From the NCBI RefSeq assembly GCF_029318635.1, contig NZ_CP119676.1, positions 574,614 to 638,613 of the forward strand: a stretch of 64,000 nucleotides of DNA. Direction: 5' to 3'. The translations under genes and the position numbers were made by a program. This document shows, piece after piece, positions 1-7,902 of the stretch. This DNA comes from Varunaivibrio sulfuroxidans (GTDB taxonomy: Bacteria; Pseudomonadota; Alphaproteobacteria; Rhodospirillales; Magnetovibrionaceae). Numbering within the stretch: position 1 is the first letter of the stretch; each line of letters starts with the position of its first letter. Below the pieces are notes generated by a model, which did no database searches, had not been told where the DNA came from, and saw only the letters and a program-made list of their open reading frames with translations.

Positions 1-143
1 CTAGTTGCGCGGCGTTGCGGTTTTTGAATGAAACTGTGAACGCTCAATTACACTTTTGTGTTCGAACGGGCGCCATGACCGAACCGTCTCGAAAGAGTGG
101 ACCCGCGCGCGCGTAAGCGAGGTTTGAAGCCTGTGATAAGGTC

Positions 144-187
144 AAAAAAACGCCGCCTGGACCATCACGGCCAAGGCGGCGTTTTTT
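144..187 (-). terminator. Rho-independent terminator after cbiM
   Basis: An inverted repeat (CGCCGCCT / AGGCGGCG) is flanked by A and T runs on both sides. Read on the minus strand it follows the cbiM stop and ends in a T run, so it should end the cbiM transcript. It could also work from the other side. The 143 bases to its left show no gene I can support. Confidence 0.8.
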
Positions 188-201
188 CTGGAAAAGTGGA
201 T

Positions 202-873
202 TTACGAGCCGGCGATATTCAGTTCTCGAACCGCGAACAAACGCGAGACAAAGGATGAATTTTCTATTTTTTTCAATCCTTTGACGATGGTCCACGTAAA
301 CACGGGTTCAAGCGCCACGAGCACAAGATAGGAACTGGCGAACTTCAGCCAAGCCATAAAGTGCGCCTCGCCGCCGCCGACCGTCAGCCAGAACCCGACC
401 ATCGCGGTGACACCGGAATAATACATCGCATCCAATTTAACGATACGCGCCCACGAAATTTGCGGCGCATCGCCGCCGGCGAAATAACGCCGCCCGCCGC
501 CGTAATGCACGGCCAGCAACGGCACGATTAATGACAGCGAATTAACCCCCAGATTGACCAAATCCCAGGGCGAGAAGACCAAGCCCTGAAGCAGCAACCC
601 GATGGCGAACCCCAACAGCGTCGGTATAAACCCGAGCGTCAGGTACATCGCCATCGCACCGACGAAATGCAGTTCGGACGGACCGACCTGCATGTGGAAG
701 CTCTGCATGAAAAGGGTGAAGAAAACCGCGGCGACCAAAGGCTTGGCCACCGACCAGGGGTTTTTAATCGAAATTTTGATATGTTCCTTGAGGGCCCATC
801 CGGCAATAGCGAGCGCGCCGACATTGGCCATGGCGACTTTTACGGGCGTCACGAAACCCGGTTCGATATGCAT
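202..873 (-). CDS. cbiM: CbiM-type cobalt/nickel ECF transporter permease (orphan)
   Basis: The 223-residue, highly hydrophobic protein starts with Met-His-Ile, the N-terminus in which CbiM/NikM proteins use His2 to bind the metal ion. Several membrane segments follow, with a CbiM-like stretch of the form VGPSELHF near residue 70. I chose the ATG at 873 because GGAAAG precedes it and because the longer frame would begin inside the cobalamin riboswitch upstream. The riboswitch argues that the substrate is cobalt for B12 synthesis. No cbiN, cbiQ or cbiO gene adjoins it, and a terminator follows directly, so the ATPase and scaffold must be encoded elsewhere, or the protein works alone. Confidence 0.8.
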   Translation of the reverse strand: MHIEPGFVTPVKVAMANVGALAIAGWALKEHIKISIKNPWSVAKPLVAAVFFTLFMQSFHMQVGPSELHFVGAMAMYLTLGFIPTLLGFAIGLLLQGLVFSPWDLVNLGVNSLSLIVPLLAVHYGGGRRYFAGGDAPQISWARIVKLDAMYYSGVTAMVGFWLTVGGGEAHFMAWLKFASSYLVLVALEPVFTWTIVKGLKKIENSSFVSRLFAVRELNIAGS

Positions 874-901
874 TTTACTTTCCTTTACGTACCCACCGTA
901 C

Positions 902-934
902 AAAAACATGGCCGCCACCCCTATACGGCGGCCG
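902..934 (-). terminator. Riboswitch expression platform: intrinsic terminator
   Basis: On the minus strand GGCCGCC and GGCGGCC form a 7-bp stem around a 10-base loop and are followed within a few bases by TTTTT. It lies between the cobalamin aptamer and the cbiM start. The arrangement suggests transcription termination when cobalamin is bound. The switching mechanism is inferred. Confidence 0.65.
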
Positions 935-942
935 GCTAAAAC

Positions 943-1125
943 CATGGCAGGTCTCCTGGCTCACGGATCATCGCGAGGCCCTTCCCCTTCCCGGCGAAAA
1001 ATCGCCAGTGGGTTTACGAAAGGCCGCTACCGTTCACAGTTGCGGGGGCAGCCACGGATCGGGACCCGTCGAGGTCTTCCCTACCGTGTTCCCTTTTCAT
1101 CTCACGGGCTTTGCCCTTGAGAAAC
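943..1125 (-). promoter_or_regulatory. Cobalamin (AdoCbl-type) riboswitch
   Basis: Read on the minus strand, the region carries the class hallmarks in order: a GGTTTCTCAAGGGC / GCCCGTGAGATGAAAAGGGAA upstream part, the B12-box-like core CTGCCCCCGCAACTGTGA near 1035-1055, a CCACTGG...CGGGAAGG arm, and the closing GCCAGGAGACCTGCC near 947-962. It sits directly upstream of cbiM with a terminator hairpin between. Edges are approximate. Cobalamin should repress cobalt uptake. Confidence 0.93.
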
Positions 1126-1180
1126 CAATGGTCATTATTGTCTATCAGAGTTCATCGCGCGCGGCAACGCCCAGCCCATG

Positions 1181-1222
1181 AAAAAGAGACATCCGGCCGC
1201 AAAGGGCCGGATGTCTCTCACA
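1181..1222 (-). terminator. Rho-independent terminator after rpe
   Basis: A perfect 14-bp stem (AGAGACATCCGGCC with its complement) and a short loop are followed on the minus strand by CTTTTTC. It ends the cbbM-cbbQ-cbbO-rpe transcript and insulates the cobalamin riboswitch unit from it. Confidence 0.85.
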
Positions 1223-1258
1223 TGTCATTAAGGTCTTATCATTAAGGCCTGGGGTTTG

Positions 1259-1912
1259 TTATTTTTCGTAAACCTCTTTAATCGCCTTGATTGTCGCGGC
1301 GTAGTCATCGCCCTTGAAAACAGCGCTTCCGGCGACCAAGACGTTGGCGCCGGCCTCGACGACCGCCTTCGCGGTGCCGGCGTTGACGCCGCCGTCCACC
1401 TCCAGTTCGATCGGGCGGGCGCCGATCATCTCTTTGACCGCGCGAATTTTATTGAGCGCCTCGGGAATAAACCCCTGCCCGCCGAAGCCCGGATTGACGG
1501 ACATGATCAAGATCAGATCGAGACGGTCGAGGACATGTTCGATGACATTGATCGGGGTATGCGGGTTTAGCGACACCCCGGCCTTTTTTCCCAGATCCTT
1601 AATCACCTGGAGCGAACGATCGAGATGCTTATCGGCCTCGGCATGGACGGTAATGATATCGGCGCCCGCCTTGGCATATTCTTCGAGATAGGGCTGGGCC
1701 GGGTCGATCATCAGGTGGACATCGAAAACTTTCTTCGTCCACGGACGAATGCACTGGATCACCGGCGGGCCGAAGGTCAAATTGGGAACAAAATGACCGT
1801 CCATGACGTCGATATGGATATAGTCGCATCCCGCATCGTCGATGGCTTTGACCTCGGGGCCCAGTTGGGCGAAATCCGCGGACAGAATGCTAGGGGCGAT
1901 TTTAACGGTCAT
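1259..1912 (-). CDS. rpe: Ribulose-phosphate 3-epimerase
   Basis: This 217-residue TIM-barrel enzyme interconverts ribulose 5-phosphate and xylulose 5-phosphate and so regenerates the substrate of phosphoribulokinase. It shows the family signatures [10 protein letters not shown] at residue 5, the metal-site stretch [12 protein letters not shown] near residue 33, [10 protein letters not shown] near residue 138 and the VDGGVN phosphate loop near residue 173. Full length. It starts 55 bases downstream of cbbO and is last in the cbbM operon, so it is the Calvin-cycle copy (cbbE). Whether the genome has a second rpe cannot be seen here. Confidence 0.95.
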   Translation of the reverse strand: MTVKIAPSILSADFAQLGPEVKAIDDAGCDYIHIDVMDGHFVPNLTFGPPVIQCIRPWTKKVFDVHLMIDPAQPYLEEYAKAGADIITVHAEADKHLDRSLQVIKDLGKKAGVSLNPHTPINVIEHVLDRLDLILIMSVNPGFGGQGFIPEALNKIRAVKEMIGARPIELEVDGGVNAGTAKAVVEAGANVLVAGSAVFKGDDYAATIKAIKEVYEK

Positions 1913-1967
1913 GGCGGCCTCTCTGTTGTTTTAGGTTATTGATATAATTAAGACTATCGCGTTCATA

Positions 1968-4226
1968 CTATTTCGTTAGCGCCATGAAAAGTTGCGGCAA
2001 CCTTTCTGGCAAGCGCTCGACACGGTCGATAACCGTGTAGCGGTTGGCGAAAATATCGCGAACGTAATTATCCGCATCGGGGTCGAGATTGATACAGTAC
2101 GTATAAATACCGTCACGGTCTAATTCTTGAACCGCCTTTCGGGTGTCTTCGATGAGCAGGCGGTCTTCCTTCACGTCAATATCGGACGGCTCGCCATCGG
2201 TAAGGACCAGCATCAGCTTTTTGTCGGCTTTGCGGGCCGACAAATAGTGCCCACCGTGACGCAAGGCCGCACCCATCCGAGTCGAGTACCCGGCCGCCAT
2301 CGCCGCCAAGCGCGCCTTCACCGTGTCGTCCCACTTTTCCCCGTAGCCCTTGATATGCTGATAGCGCACCTCATGGCGCGTATTTGAGGAAAATCCCGCG
2401 ATGGCGAAGGTATCGCCCAAACCGTCGATCGCCCAAGCCAACAGCGCCACGGCCTCTTGGCTCAATTCGAGAATACTCTGGCTCCCCCCCGGCGGCACAT
2501 GGTCGAGCGATTCGGACAGATCGAGAAGAAGCAAAACCGCGATATCCCGACCGTCGTGACGATGGCTCATCGTAATGCGCGGGTCGGGCGTGCACCCACT
2601 TTTAAAATCGAGCAGAGAGCGCAACGCCACATCCAGGTCGAGTTCACTGCCGTCCTCCTGAAAACGAATTCGGACGTAGCGCTGAGGCTTTAGCAGGTCC
2701 ATCAATTTCTTTAATTGCTTCGCCAAAGCGGCGTGCTTAACAAGCAGATCATCTATACGCGCCGGGTCGGCACTGGGATGGAGGCTTTCGTACAAGCTGG
2801 CCCAATCGGGACGATAGCTTTGGGTGTGATAATCCCATTCAGGGTAATAACGCGGCGGCAAGGCGTTCTGTTGTTCTTCGTCTTCGACCTGGGTCTTATC
2901 AGGCTGATCGAACATCTCTTCTTCATCGCCCATCTCGATGAAGGTCCACATATGCCTGTTATCGTCTCGGTAGTCGATTTCGGTATCCTTAAAGTAAATG
3001 TTGGCCGACAGATCGGCGGCGCCTCGTGTTTTTGTGATAAACGTCACCGCGAGATCGGCCATGGCTTTCGTCGAGCTTTCACCGTGCTCCATTTCAGCGT
3101 GAAAGCGTTCGACGAAAGACAAAATATTCGGGTCGCCATAAGGGTGATCCGGATCCAAAACGGCATAGGAAAACATCGCCAACCGATGGCGAATGCATGA
3201 CATCGCATCGGGATCGCAATCCCCCTCGATCGGTTTGGGGTGGAGCGCGCGCCATAAATTTCCAAGTCCGGGATAAAGACGTATCGCCAAGGTTTCCACG
3301 CGCAGATCCTCGAAAGTCTCGATCGCCAAGCGCTGAAAAGGACTGAAATTATCGGCGACAATCGCCCGCGTCCACCGACGGTGGGCCGCGATATGGGCCA
3401 GCAGCGCCCGATAGCGGTCAATTCCGGCGATCTCTCCCAGGTCGTCGTAGACGTCGGGTAGGCGTATGCCGAGGTGGTCGAAATACGGCGTCGGCTTGCG
3501 CAATTCGTCAAATCCGGTGGAATACGGGATCAAAAAATCATCGCGCCGCCACAGCGCACGCAGGTAGAGGCCCAAGGCGCGTTCGACGTCGCCATACAGA
3601 GTGCCATGACGTTCGCGTTGCAACACCGCCCTGCTGTCGGCCGATTGCAAGGAAAAATAATCGCGTTGGCGATCGGGATGATCGAGGTAATAGCGCAGCC
3701 CGTACGCCACCCAGTTTTGCACCCCGTCCAGGGACAGTTGACTGAGAAGATAGGGCGTATGATCGAGAAAATCGACCAAACCGGGGCTGGGAATGGTGGC
3801 GTGAAAGCCATGGATGGAGCGCGTCGTGCGCGCCATGATGTCGAAGACGATATCGATAAACGTCCCCAGGCGTTCCGCCGTGCCCAAACGGCGAGCGGCC
3901 TCGGGAAGGCATTGCAGGAACGGCGGTATTGCCTGGCCGTTGGGGGTGCGCGACATTTTCCAGACGCTTTGCGATACCAAAGAGAGCGTTTCCTCGCCCA
4001 GACGTTCGGCGAGTTCGGGCATTTTCTCCAGGTACGTCAGCACCGGCTCGAACCCGCGCCCGATCATGCAGATCAAGGAAGCGCCCTCAAGATACGTCTT
4101 CACGCCCGCCGGACTCAAGCGCACGACCGCATTTTCCATGCACTCGGGGAAAACGCCGTCAAGCTGCTCGAAGCCGCAGCTGAGCTCTCGCCTTAATTCC
4201 TCAAGTTCGCCCGCGCTCAGCGTCAT
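1968..4226 (-). CDS. cbbO: CbbO, RuBisCO activase subunit with VWA domain
   Basis: CbbO is the adaptor of the CbbQO RuBisCO activase. It binds the CbbQ hexamer and engages RuBisCO to remove inhibitory sugar phosphates. The 752-residue protein matches the family length. The long N-terminal part is helical, and a C-terminal von Willebrand A domain starts near residue 560. The MIDAS metal site is intact: D-L-S-E-S at 569-573, Thr near 649 and the Asp of LTDGEPSD near 677. It also resembles NorD, but the position directly after cbbM and cbbQ decides for CbbO. It follows cbbQ after 27 bases. Confidence 0.95.
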   Translation of the reverse strand: MTLSAGELEELRRELSCGFEQLDGVFPECMENAVVRLSPAGVKTYLEGASLICMIGRGFEPVLTYLEKMPELAERLGEETLSLVSQSVWKMSRTPNGQAIPPFLQCLPEAARRLGTAERLGTFIDIVFDIMARTTRSIHGFHATIPSPGLVDFLDHTPYLLSQLSLDGVQNWVAYGLRYYLDHPDRQRDYFSLQSADSRAVLQRERHGTLYGDVERALGLYLRALWRRDDFLIPYSTGFDELRKPTPYFDHLGIRLPDVYDDLGEIAGIDRYRALLAHIAAHRRWTRAIVADNFSPFQRLAIETFEDLRVETLAIRLYPGLGNLWRALHPKPIEGDCDPDAMSCIRHRLAMFSYAVLDPDHPYGDPNILSFVERFHAEMEHGESSTKAMADLAVTFITKTRGAADLSANIYFKDTEIDYRDDNRHMWTFIEMGDEEEMFDQPDKTQVEDEEQQNALPPRYYPEWDYHTQSYRPDWASLYESLHPSADPARIDDLLVKHAALAKQLKKLMDLLKPQRYVRIRFQEDGSELDLDVALRSLLDFKSGCTPDPRITMSHRHDGRDIAVLLLLDLSESLDHVPPGGSQSILELSQEAVALLAWAIDGLGDTFAIAGFSSNTRHEVRYQHIKGYGEKWDDTVKARLAAMAAGYSTRMGAALRHGGHYLSARKADKKLMLVLTDGEPSDIDVKEDRLLIEDTRKAVQELDRDGIYTYCINLDPDADNYVRDIFANRYTVIDRVERLPERLPQLFMALTK

Positions 4227-4253
4227 GGTGTATCCCTTTACATGTTCGACCCG

Positions 4254-5060
4254 TCAAGCAAACACGGTTTCGATGGCGTGATAAAGCGTGGCGCGAATAT
4301 CGGCATCATCGCTAATCGGCGCCACCAGGGCCATGCGACAGGCCGCGTCCGGGGCAATGTCTTGGGCGATCAGGCGCGCGGCGTAAATCAACAAGCGGGT
4401 CGAGATACCCTCATCCAATCCGTGCCCCTTCAAATTGCGGGCAATCTCGCCGATATGAACCAACTTGGCGGCCACGGCCTCGTCGCAACCGCCTTCCTTG
4501 GCGACCACGGCAATTTCCAAATCCTTTTCCGGGTAATCGAAGTCAAGTCCGCAGAAGCGCTGCTTTGTCGATTGCTTCAGGTCCTTCATCAGGCTCTGGT
4601 ATCCGGGATTGTACGAAATCACCAACTGAAAATCCGGGTGCGCCTTAACCAGTTCCCCTTTCTTGTCCAGCGGAAGCGCGCGGCGATGGTCGGTCAGCGG
4701 GTGAATGACCACGGTCGTGTCTTGGCGCGCCTCGACGATTTCGTCCAGATAGCAAATCGCGCCAATCCGCGCCGCCGTGGTCAATGGCCCATCGACCCAG
4801 CGGGTGCCGTTGGCGTCGAGAAGGTAGCGTCCGACAAGATCGGAGGCGGTCATATCCTCGTTGCACGCCACCGTGATCAAGGGGCGACCCAGGGACCACG
4901 CCATATATTCGACGAAACGCGACTTGCCGCATCCGGTTGGCCCCTTGATCATCACCGGAAGGCGTTCCTGGTACGCCGCGCGATAAAGATCAATTTCACC
5001 GCGCTGCGGACGATAGAAGGGTTCGTCGTGAATCTTGAATTGTTCGACATCGGTGCTCAT
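4254..5060 (-). CDS. cbbQ: CbbQ, MoxR-type AAA+ RuBisCO activase ATPase
   Basis: CbbQ is the ring-forming ATPase of the CbbQO activase. The Walker A motif GPTGCGKS is at residues 40-47 and the Walker B motif ICYLDEI at 102-108. A further segment, VISYNPGYQSLMKDLKQSTKQRF, is typical of CbbQ/NorQ proteins. I chose the ATG at 5060 (start MSTDVEQF) because GGAGAT precedes it and family members begin there. The longer open frame to 5180 runs through the intergenic hairpins and has no family similarity. The protein is 268 residues, the usual length. Confidence 0.95.
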   Translation of the reverse strand: MSTDVEQFKIHDEPFYRPQRGEIDLYRAAYQERLPVMIKGPTGCGKSRFVEYMAWSLGRPLITVACNEDMTASDLVGRYLLDANGTRWVDGPLTTAARIGAICYLDEIVEARQDTTVVIHPLTDHRRALPLDKKGELVKAHPDFQLVISYNPGYQSLMKDLKQSTKQRFCGLDFDYPEKDLEIAVVAKEGGCDEAVAAKLVHIGEIARNLKGHGLDEGISTRLLIYAARLIAQDIAPDAACRMALVAPISDDADIRATLYHAIETVFA

Positions 5061-5093
5061 GGGATCTCCTTCATCACGGACGGTGCTAACACG

Positions 5094-5167
5094 ACAGGGG
5101 GCGCTCCCCTGTCCCCCCCTTGCTTCGGCCTCCACCAAAAAGCCCCCGCACGGAAAGCGGGGGCTTC
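5094..5167 (-). terminator. Intercistronic hairpins between cbbM and cbbQ
   Basis: Two stems lie in the 137-base gap. At 5137-5167 a 9-bp GC stem (AGCCCCCGC and complement) is followed on the minus strand by TTTTT, a good intrinsic terminator. At 5094-5112 a 7-bp stem (ACAGGGG/CCCCTGT) lies further down, just before the cbbQ ribosome binding site. They probably end most transcripts after cbbM, so that RuBisCO is made in excess over its activase. They may also protect the cbbM 3' end. Confidence 0.7.
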
Positions 5168-5197
5168 TGGCGGATCTCACGACAGAGCGCGGCGAGC

Positions 5198-6577
5198 TTA
5201 TTTATGCACGCCCAATTTGTCACGCCATCCCGGGAAAATGCTATCGGCATCGCCGGGAAAGCTTTCGAAGGCGCGGGCGAATTCCTTGTGCTCCTTCGCC
5301 CATTCAATGGGATCGGCCCCCTCTTTCCAGCATTCGTAGGCCTGGCGCAACGAGACGGCGCCCGCCGCCGGGCTGTCGATGTGACCGTATGACCCGCCGC
5401 CGGCCGTGTTGATCACGTTTCCGTGGCCCAGGTTTTCGAAGAATCCAGGCAGACGCAGGGCGTTCATGCCGCCGGAAATAATCGGCGTGGTCGGCTTCAT
5501 GCCGTACCATTCCTGGTGATAGAACGGACCGTCGGCGCTATCGCGTTCGATCATGTAGGCGATGTTGCGGTCATCCGCCGCACCTTCCATCTTGCCGTAG
5601 CCCATGGTGCCGACATGGATCCCCGACGCCCCTTGCAGGCGCGACATCTTGGCGAGCACGAAGGCGGTATAGCCGCGCTTGGCCGAAGGCGACGTCACGG
5701 CGCCGTGACCGGCGCGGTGGTAATGCAGATACTGATTGGGGAAGCAACGACGCGCCGTCGTCACCATGCCCGGCCCACCGACATAGCCATCGACCAGGAA
5801 GGCCACGTGCGAGGCGTTTTCGGCGAAGGTTTCCAAAACATACTCGGCGCGGGCGAGCATTTCATAATGATCGTCGGCGGTGATGTTCGCGGAAAACAGC
5901 TTGGCCTCGCCGGTTTCGTCCTGGGCGCGGCGCATGGCGTCGGCGACCAGGGGCATCACCTTTTTCATCGGCGCGAAAAGTTGGTTGCCCTGGGGTTCGT
6001 CGTTTTTGATAAAATCGCCGCCCAGCCAGAACTGATAGGCCGCCTCGGCGAACGGTTCGGGGCGCAGGCCCAATTTCGGCTTGATGATGGTGCCGGCGAT
6101 ATACCCGCCGTCCTTGATCGGACGTCCGAGGATGCGCCACATGTCCGAGATGTCCTTTGCAGGACCGTCGAAAAGTTGCAGAAACTTAGGCGGCACATAA
6201 AAATCAAGCATTTTGGCATGGGCGATATCCCCCATGCCCTGATTGTTACCGATCGCCAACGTCAAGAACGAGACGATCATCGCACGCCCGTCGGTGATGT
6301 TACGGTCGAACAATTCCACCGGATAGGCGATCTTCATGATGTGCTTGGCTTCGTCGATTTCGTAGACTAGGGCGTCCACGCCCTTGGTGAAATCGTCGGT
6401 GGTGGAAACCTCGACGTTGGTGCCGGTTGACGATTCCGCGGAAAAATGGGCGGCCGCCTCCAAATATCCGTACCCTGACTTGGGCATCATCTCATAAGCG
6501 ACCAGGACGTGTTTGCCTTCTTTAAGCAAATCGTCCTCTTTCAACGATAAATCGGCATACCGTGCGGATTGGTCCAT
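5198..6577 (-). CDS. cbbM: Ribulose-bisphosphate carboxylase, form II
   Basis: This is the CO2-fixing enzyme. Its 459 residues align without gaps through the catalytic region with the form II numbering of Rhodospirillum. Lys166 and Lys168 lie in GTIIKPKLG. The carbamylated Lys191 with Asp193 and Glu194 lies in [14 protein letters not shown]. The loop-6 region [10 protein letters not shown] and the phosphate-binding SGGMNALR and TAGGGSYGH are intact. There is no small-subunit gene, as expected for form II. It heads the cbbM-cbbQ-cbbO-rpe unit and diverges from cbbR. Form II enzymes favour high CO2 and low O2, which suggests a microaerobic or anoxic lifestyle. Confidence 0.98.
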   Translation of the reverse strand: MDQSARYADLSLKEDDLLKEGKHVLVAYEMMPKSGYGYLEAAAHFSAESSTGTNVEVSTTDDFTKGVDALVYEIDEAKHIMKIAYPVELFDRNITDGRAMIVSFLTLAIGNNQGMGDIAHAKMLDFYVPPKFLQLFDGPAKDISDMWRILGRPIKDGGYIAGTIIKPKLGLRPEPFAEAAYQFWLGGDFIKNDEPQGNQLFAPMKKVMPLVADAMRRAQDETGEAKLFSANITADDHYEMLARAEYVLETFAENASHVAFLVDGYVGGPGMVTTARRCFPNQYLHYHRAGHGAVTSPSAKRGYTAFVLAKMSRLQGASGIHVGTMGYGKMEGAADDRNIAYMIERDSADGPFYHQEWYGMKPTTPIISGGMNALRLPGFFENLGHGNVINTAGGGSYGHIDSPAAGAVSLRQAYECWKEGADPIEWAKEHKEFARAFESFPGDADSIFPGWRDKLGVHK

Positions 6578-6749
6578 AACTTAAAACCCCCTCTGTTTGA
6601 TATTGGCGCATCGCGCGCCACGCGGACGAAACGGTCATCATGACCACATGGTTCAACCGGACCGTTTCATTCTTCCCATATTTTCCGATCTGGCTCGCCC
6701 TGGTTCTAGCAAGCCACAAACCATAAGTGAAGTAATGAATATTGATATC

Positions 6750-6772
6750 TATCATAAGAAAATATTATGATA
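6750..6772. promoter_or_regulatory. Putative CbbR operator palindrome
   Basis: A perfect inverted repeat TATCATAA-N7-TTATGATA lies in the 229-base cbbM/cbbR intergenic region. It contains TAA-N7-TTA, which satisfies both the LysR-type T-N11-A core and the TNA-N7-TNA form described for CbbR sites. It lies 34 bases upstream of the cbbR start and about 170 bases upstream of cbbM. That position suits autorepression of cbbR and activation of cbbM. Binding is inferred. Confidence 0.6.
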
Positions 6773-6806
6773 AAAATCTCCGTAAACAACATCACAGCAT
6801 AGCGCC

Positions 6807-7727
6807 ATGAACATCACGTTACGACAACTAAAAGTCTTCTCATCCGTCGTTAAACACAACAGTTACACGCGCGCCGCCGAAGATCTAAACCTCAGCCAAC
6901 CCGCCGTTTCCATGCAGATCAAACAACTTGAAAATCAGGTGCGGCTACCTCTTCTTGAGCATGTCGGAAAAAAAATATATTTGACCCAAGCCGGCCAAAT
7001 CGTGCTTCAGCACGCCCGCGATGTTTTACAGCAAATCGACGATCTAGACGCCGTTCTCAACGAATACAAGGAGCCGGGGCATGGGCGTTTGCGCATCGCC
7101 GCGGCGACAACCGCCAATTATTTCGCGCCCGCCTTACTAAGAATTTTTCACGAACGCTACCCCCTGGTCAGCGTCCACCTGGACGTCACCAACCGCAAGG
7201 CGTTACTGGCGCAACTGGCGGAAAACGACGTCGATATGGTGATCATGGGAATGCCCCCCGGCGAGATGGACCTTGAGGCCGGATCGTTCATGGAAAATCC
7301 TCTGGTCGTCATCGCCCCCCCCGATCATGCCTTCGCCACGGGTAAAAAAATTCCCCTACGCGCCCTGGAAAAAGAAATTTTTCTGGTGCGTGAAAAAGGA
7401 TCGGGAACGCGCCAAGCCATGGAACGATTTTTCCGCAAACACGACCTTAAGATTACCTACGGCATGGAGGTCAGTTCCGACGAGGCAATCAAACAATCCG
7501 TTCAAGCCGGGCTGGGACTGGGGTTAATGTCCCGCGACGCGGTGCAGATGGAATTGACCCTCGGGCGTTTAATTATTCCCGACATCCAGCGCTTTCCGTT
7601 GATGCGTAGTTGGTATCTGGTTTCCCGAAAGGGGAAACATCTTTCGCCTTCCGCCCAAGCATTTAGGGACTTTGTCCTTAACGAAGCCAAAGGGTTGTTA
7701 CGCAAGCCGCCCATCAGCGCGCTCTAG
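6807..7727 (+). CDS. cbbR: CbbR, LysR-type regulator of the cbb genes
   Basis: The 306-residue LysR-type protein starts MNITLRQLKVFSSVVKHNSY. A winged helix-turn-helix covers residues 1-60 (AAEDLNLSQPAVSMQIKQLE) and the effector-binding domain runs from about 90 to 295. Divergent placement from cbbM is the classical CbbR arrangement. The effector is probably a Calvin-cycle metabolite. The TAG stop codon lies in the CTAG sequence at the left edge of the MITE-like element, so the element was inserted exactly at the 3' end. If CTAG is a target duplication, the original stop was preserved. Confidence 0.92.
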   Translation: MNITLRQLKVFSSVVKHNSYTRAAEDLNLSQPAVSMQIKQLENQVRLPLLEHVGKKIYLTQAGQIVLQHARDVLQQIDDLDAVLNEYKEPGHGRLRIAAATTANYFAPALLRIFHERYPLVSVHLDVTNRKALLAQLAENDVDMVIMGMPPGEMDLEAGSFMENPLVVIAPPDHAFATGKKIPLRALEKEIFLVREKGSGTRQAMERFFRKHDLKITYGMEVSSDEAIKQSVQAGLGLGLMSRDAVQMELTLGRLIIPDIQRFPLMRSWYLVSRKGKHLSPSAQAFRDFVLNEAKGLLRKPPISAL

Positions 7728-7858
7728 TGGATCGACTCCGACGTTTCGCTCCCGCGAACCATCGGGCCGACCACTATCTATCTTTTTGTTGCAGTTTGAT
7801 TTCTTCACACATTTGTGTCCAATTGCATCGGACTCAAATGTTAAACTCAAACCACTAG
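7724..7858 (+). mobile_element. 135-bp MITE-like element, copy 1
   Basis: The element runs from CTAGTGG to CCACTAG. About 15 of the first 23 bases match between the two ends when one is reversed. A second copy lies at 19344-19478 in opposite orientation and differs at two positions. No transposase is encoded. The palindromic CTAG at each edge can be read as a 4-bp target duplication of the YTAR type known for IS5-family elements. The family assignment is inferred. Confidence 0.75.
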
Positions 7859-7902
7859 GGTCAGGCCCTAACCACCACGCGAGCGTCCTAAAAAAACGGC
7901 GT

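Noticed and set aside
44..295. Minus-strand open frame of 83 codons at the left edge
   Set aside because: It overlaps the cbiM 3' end and the terminator and has no recognisable motif.
874..945. Longer start for the cbiM gene (24 extra residues)
   Set aside because: The extension lies in the riboswitch end and terminator hairpin, has no ribosome site, and would remove the metal-binding Met-His N-terminus.
602..1120. Plus-strand open frame of 172 codons across cbiM and the riboswitch
   Set aside because: It is antisense to a well-supported gene and to the aptamer; no family similarity.
4242..5339. Plus-strand open frame of 365 codons
   Set aside because: It is an antisense shadow of cbbQ and the cbbM end; GC-rich codon bias keeps the frame open.
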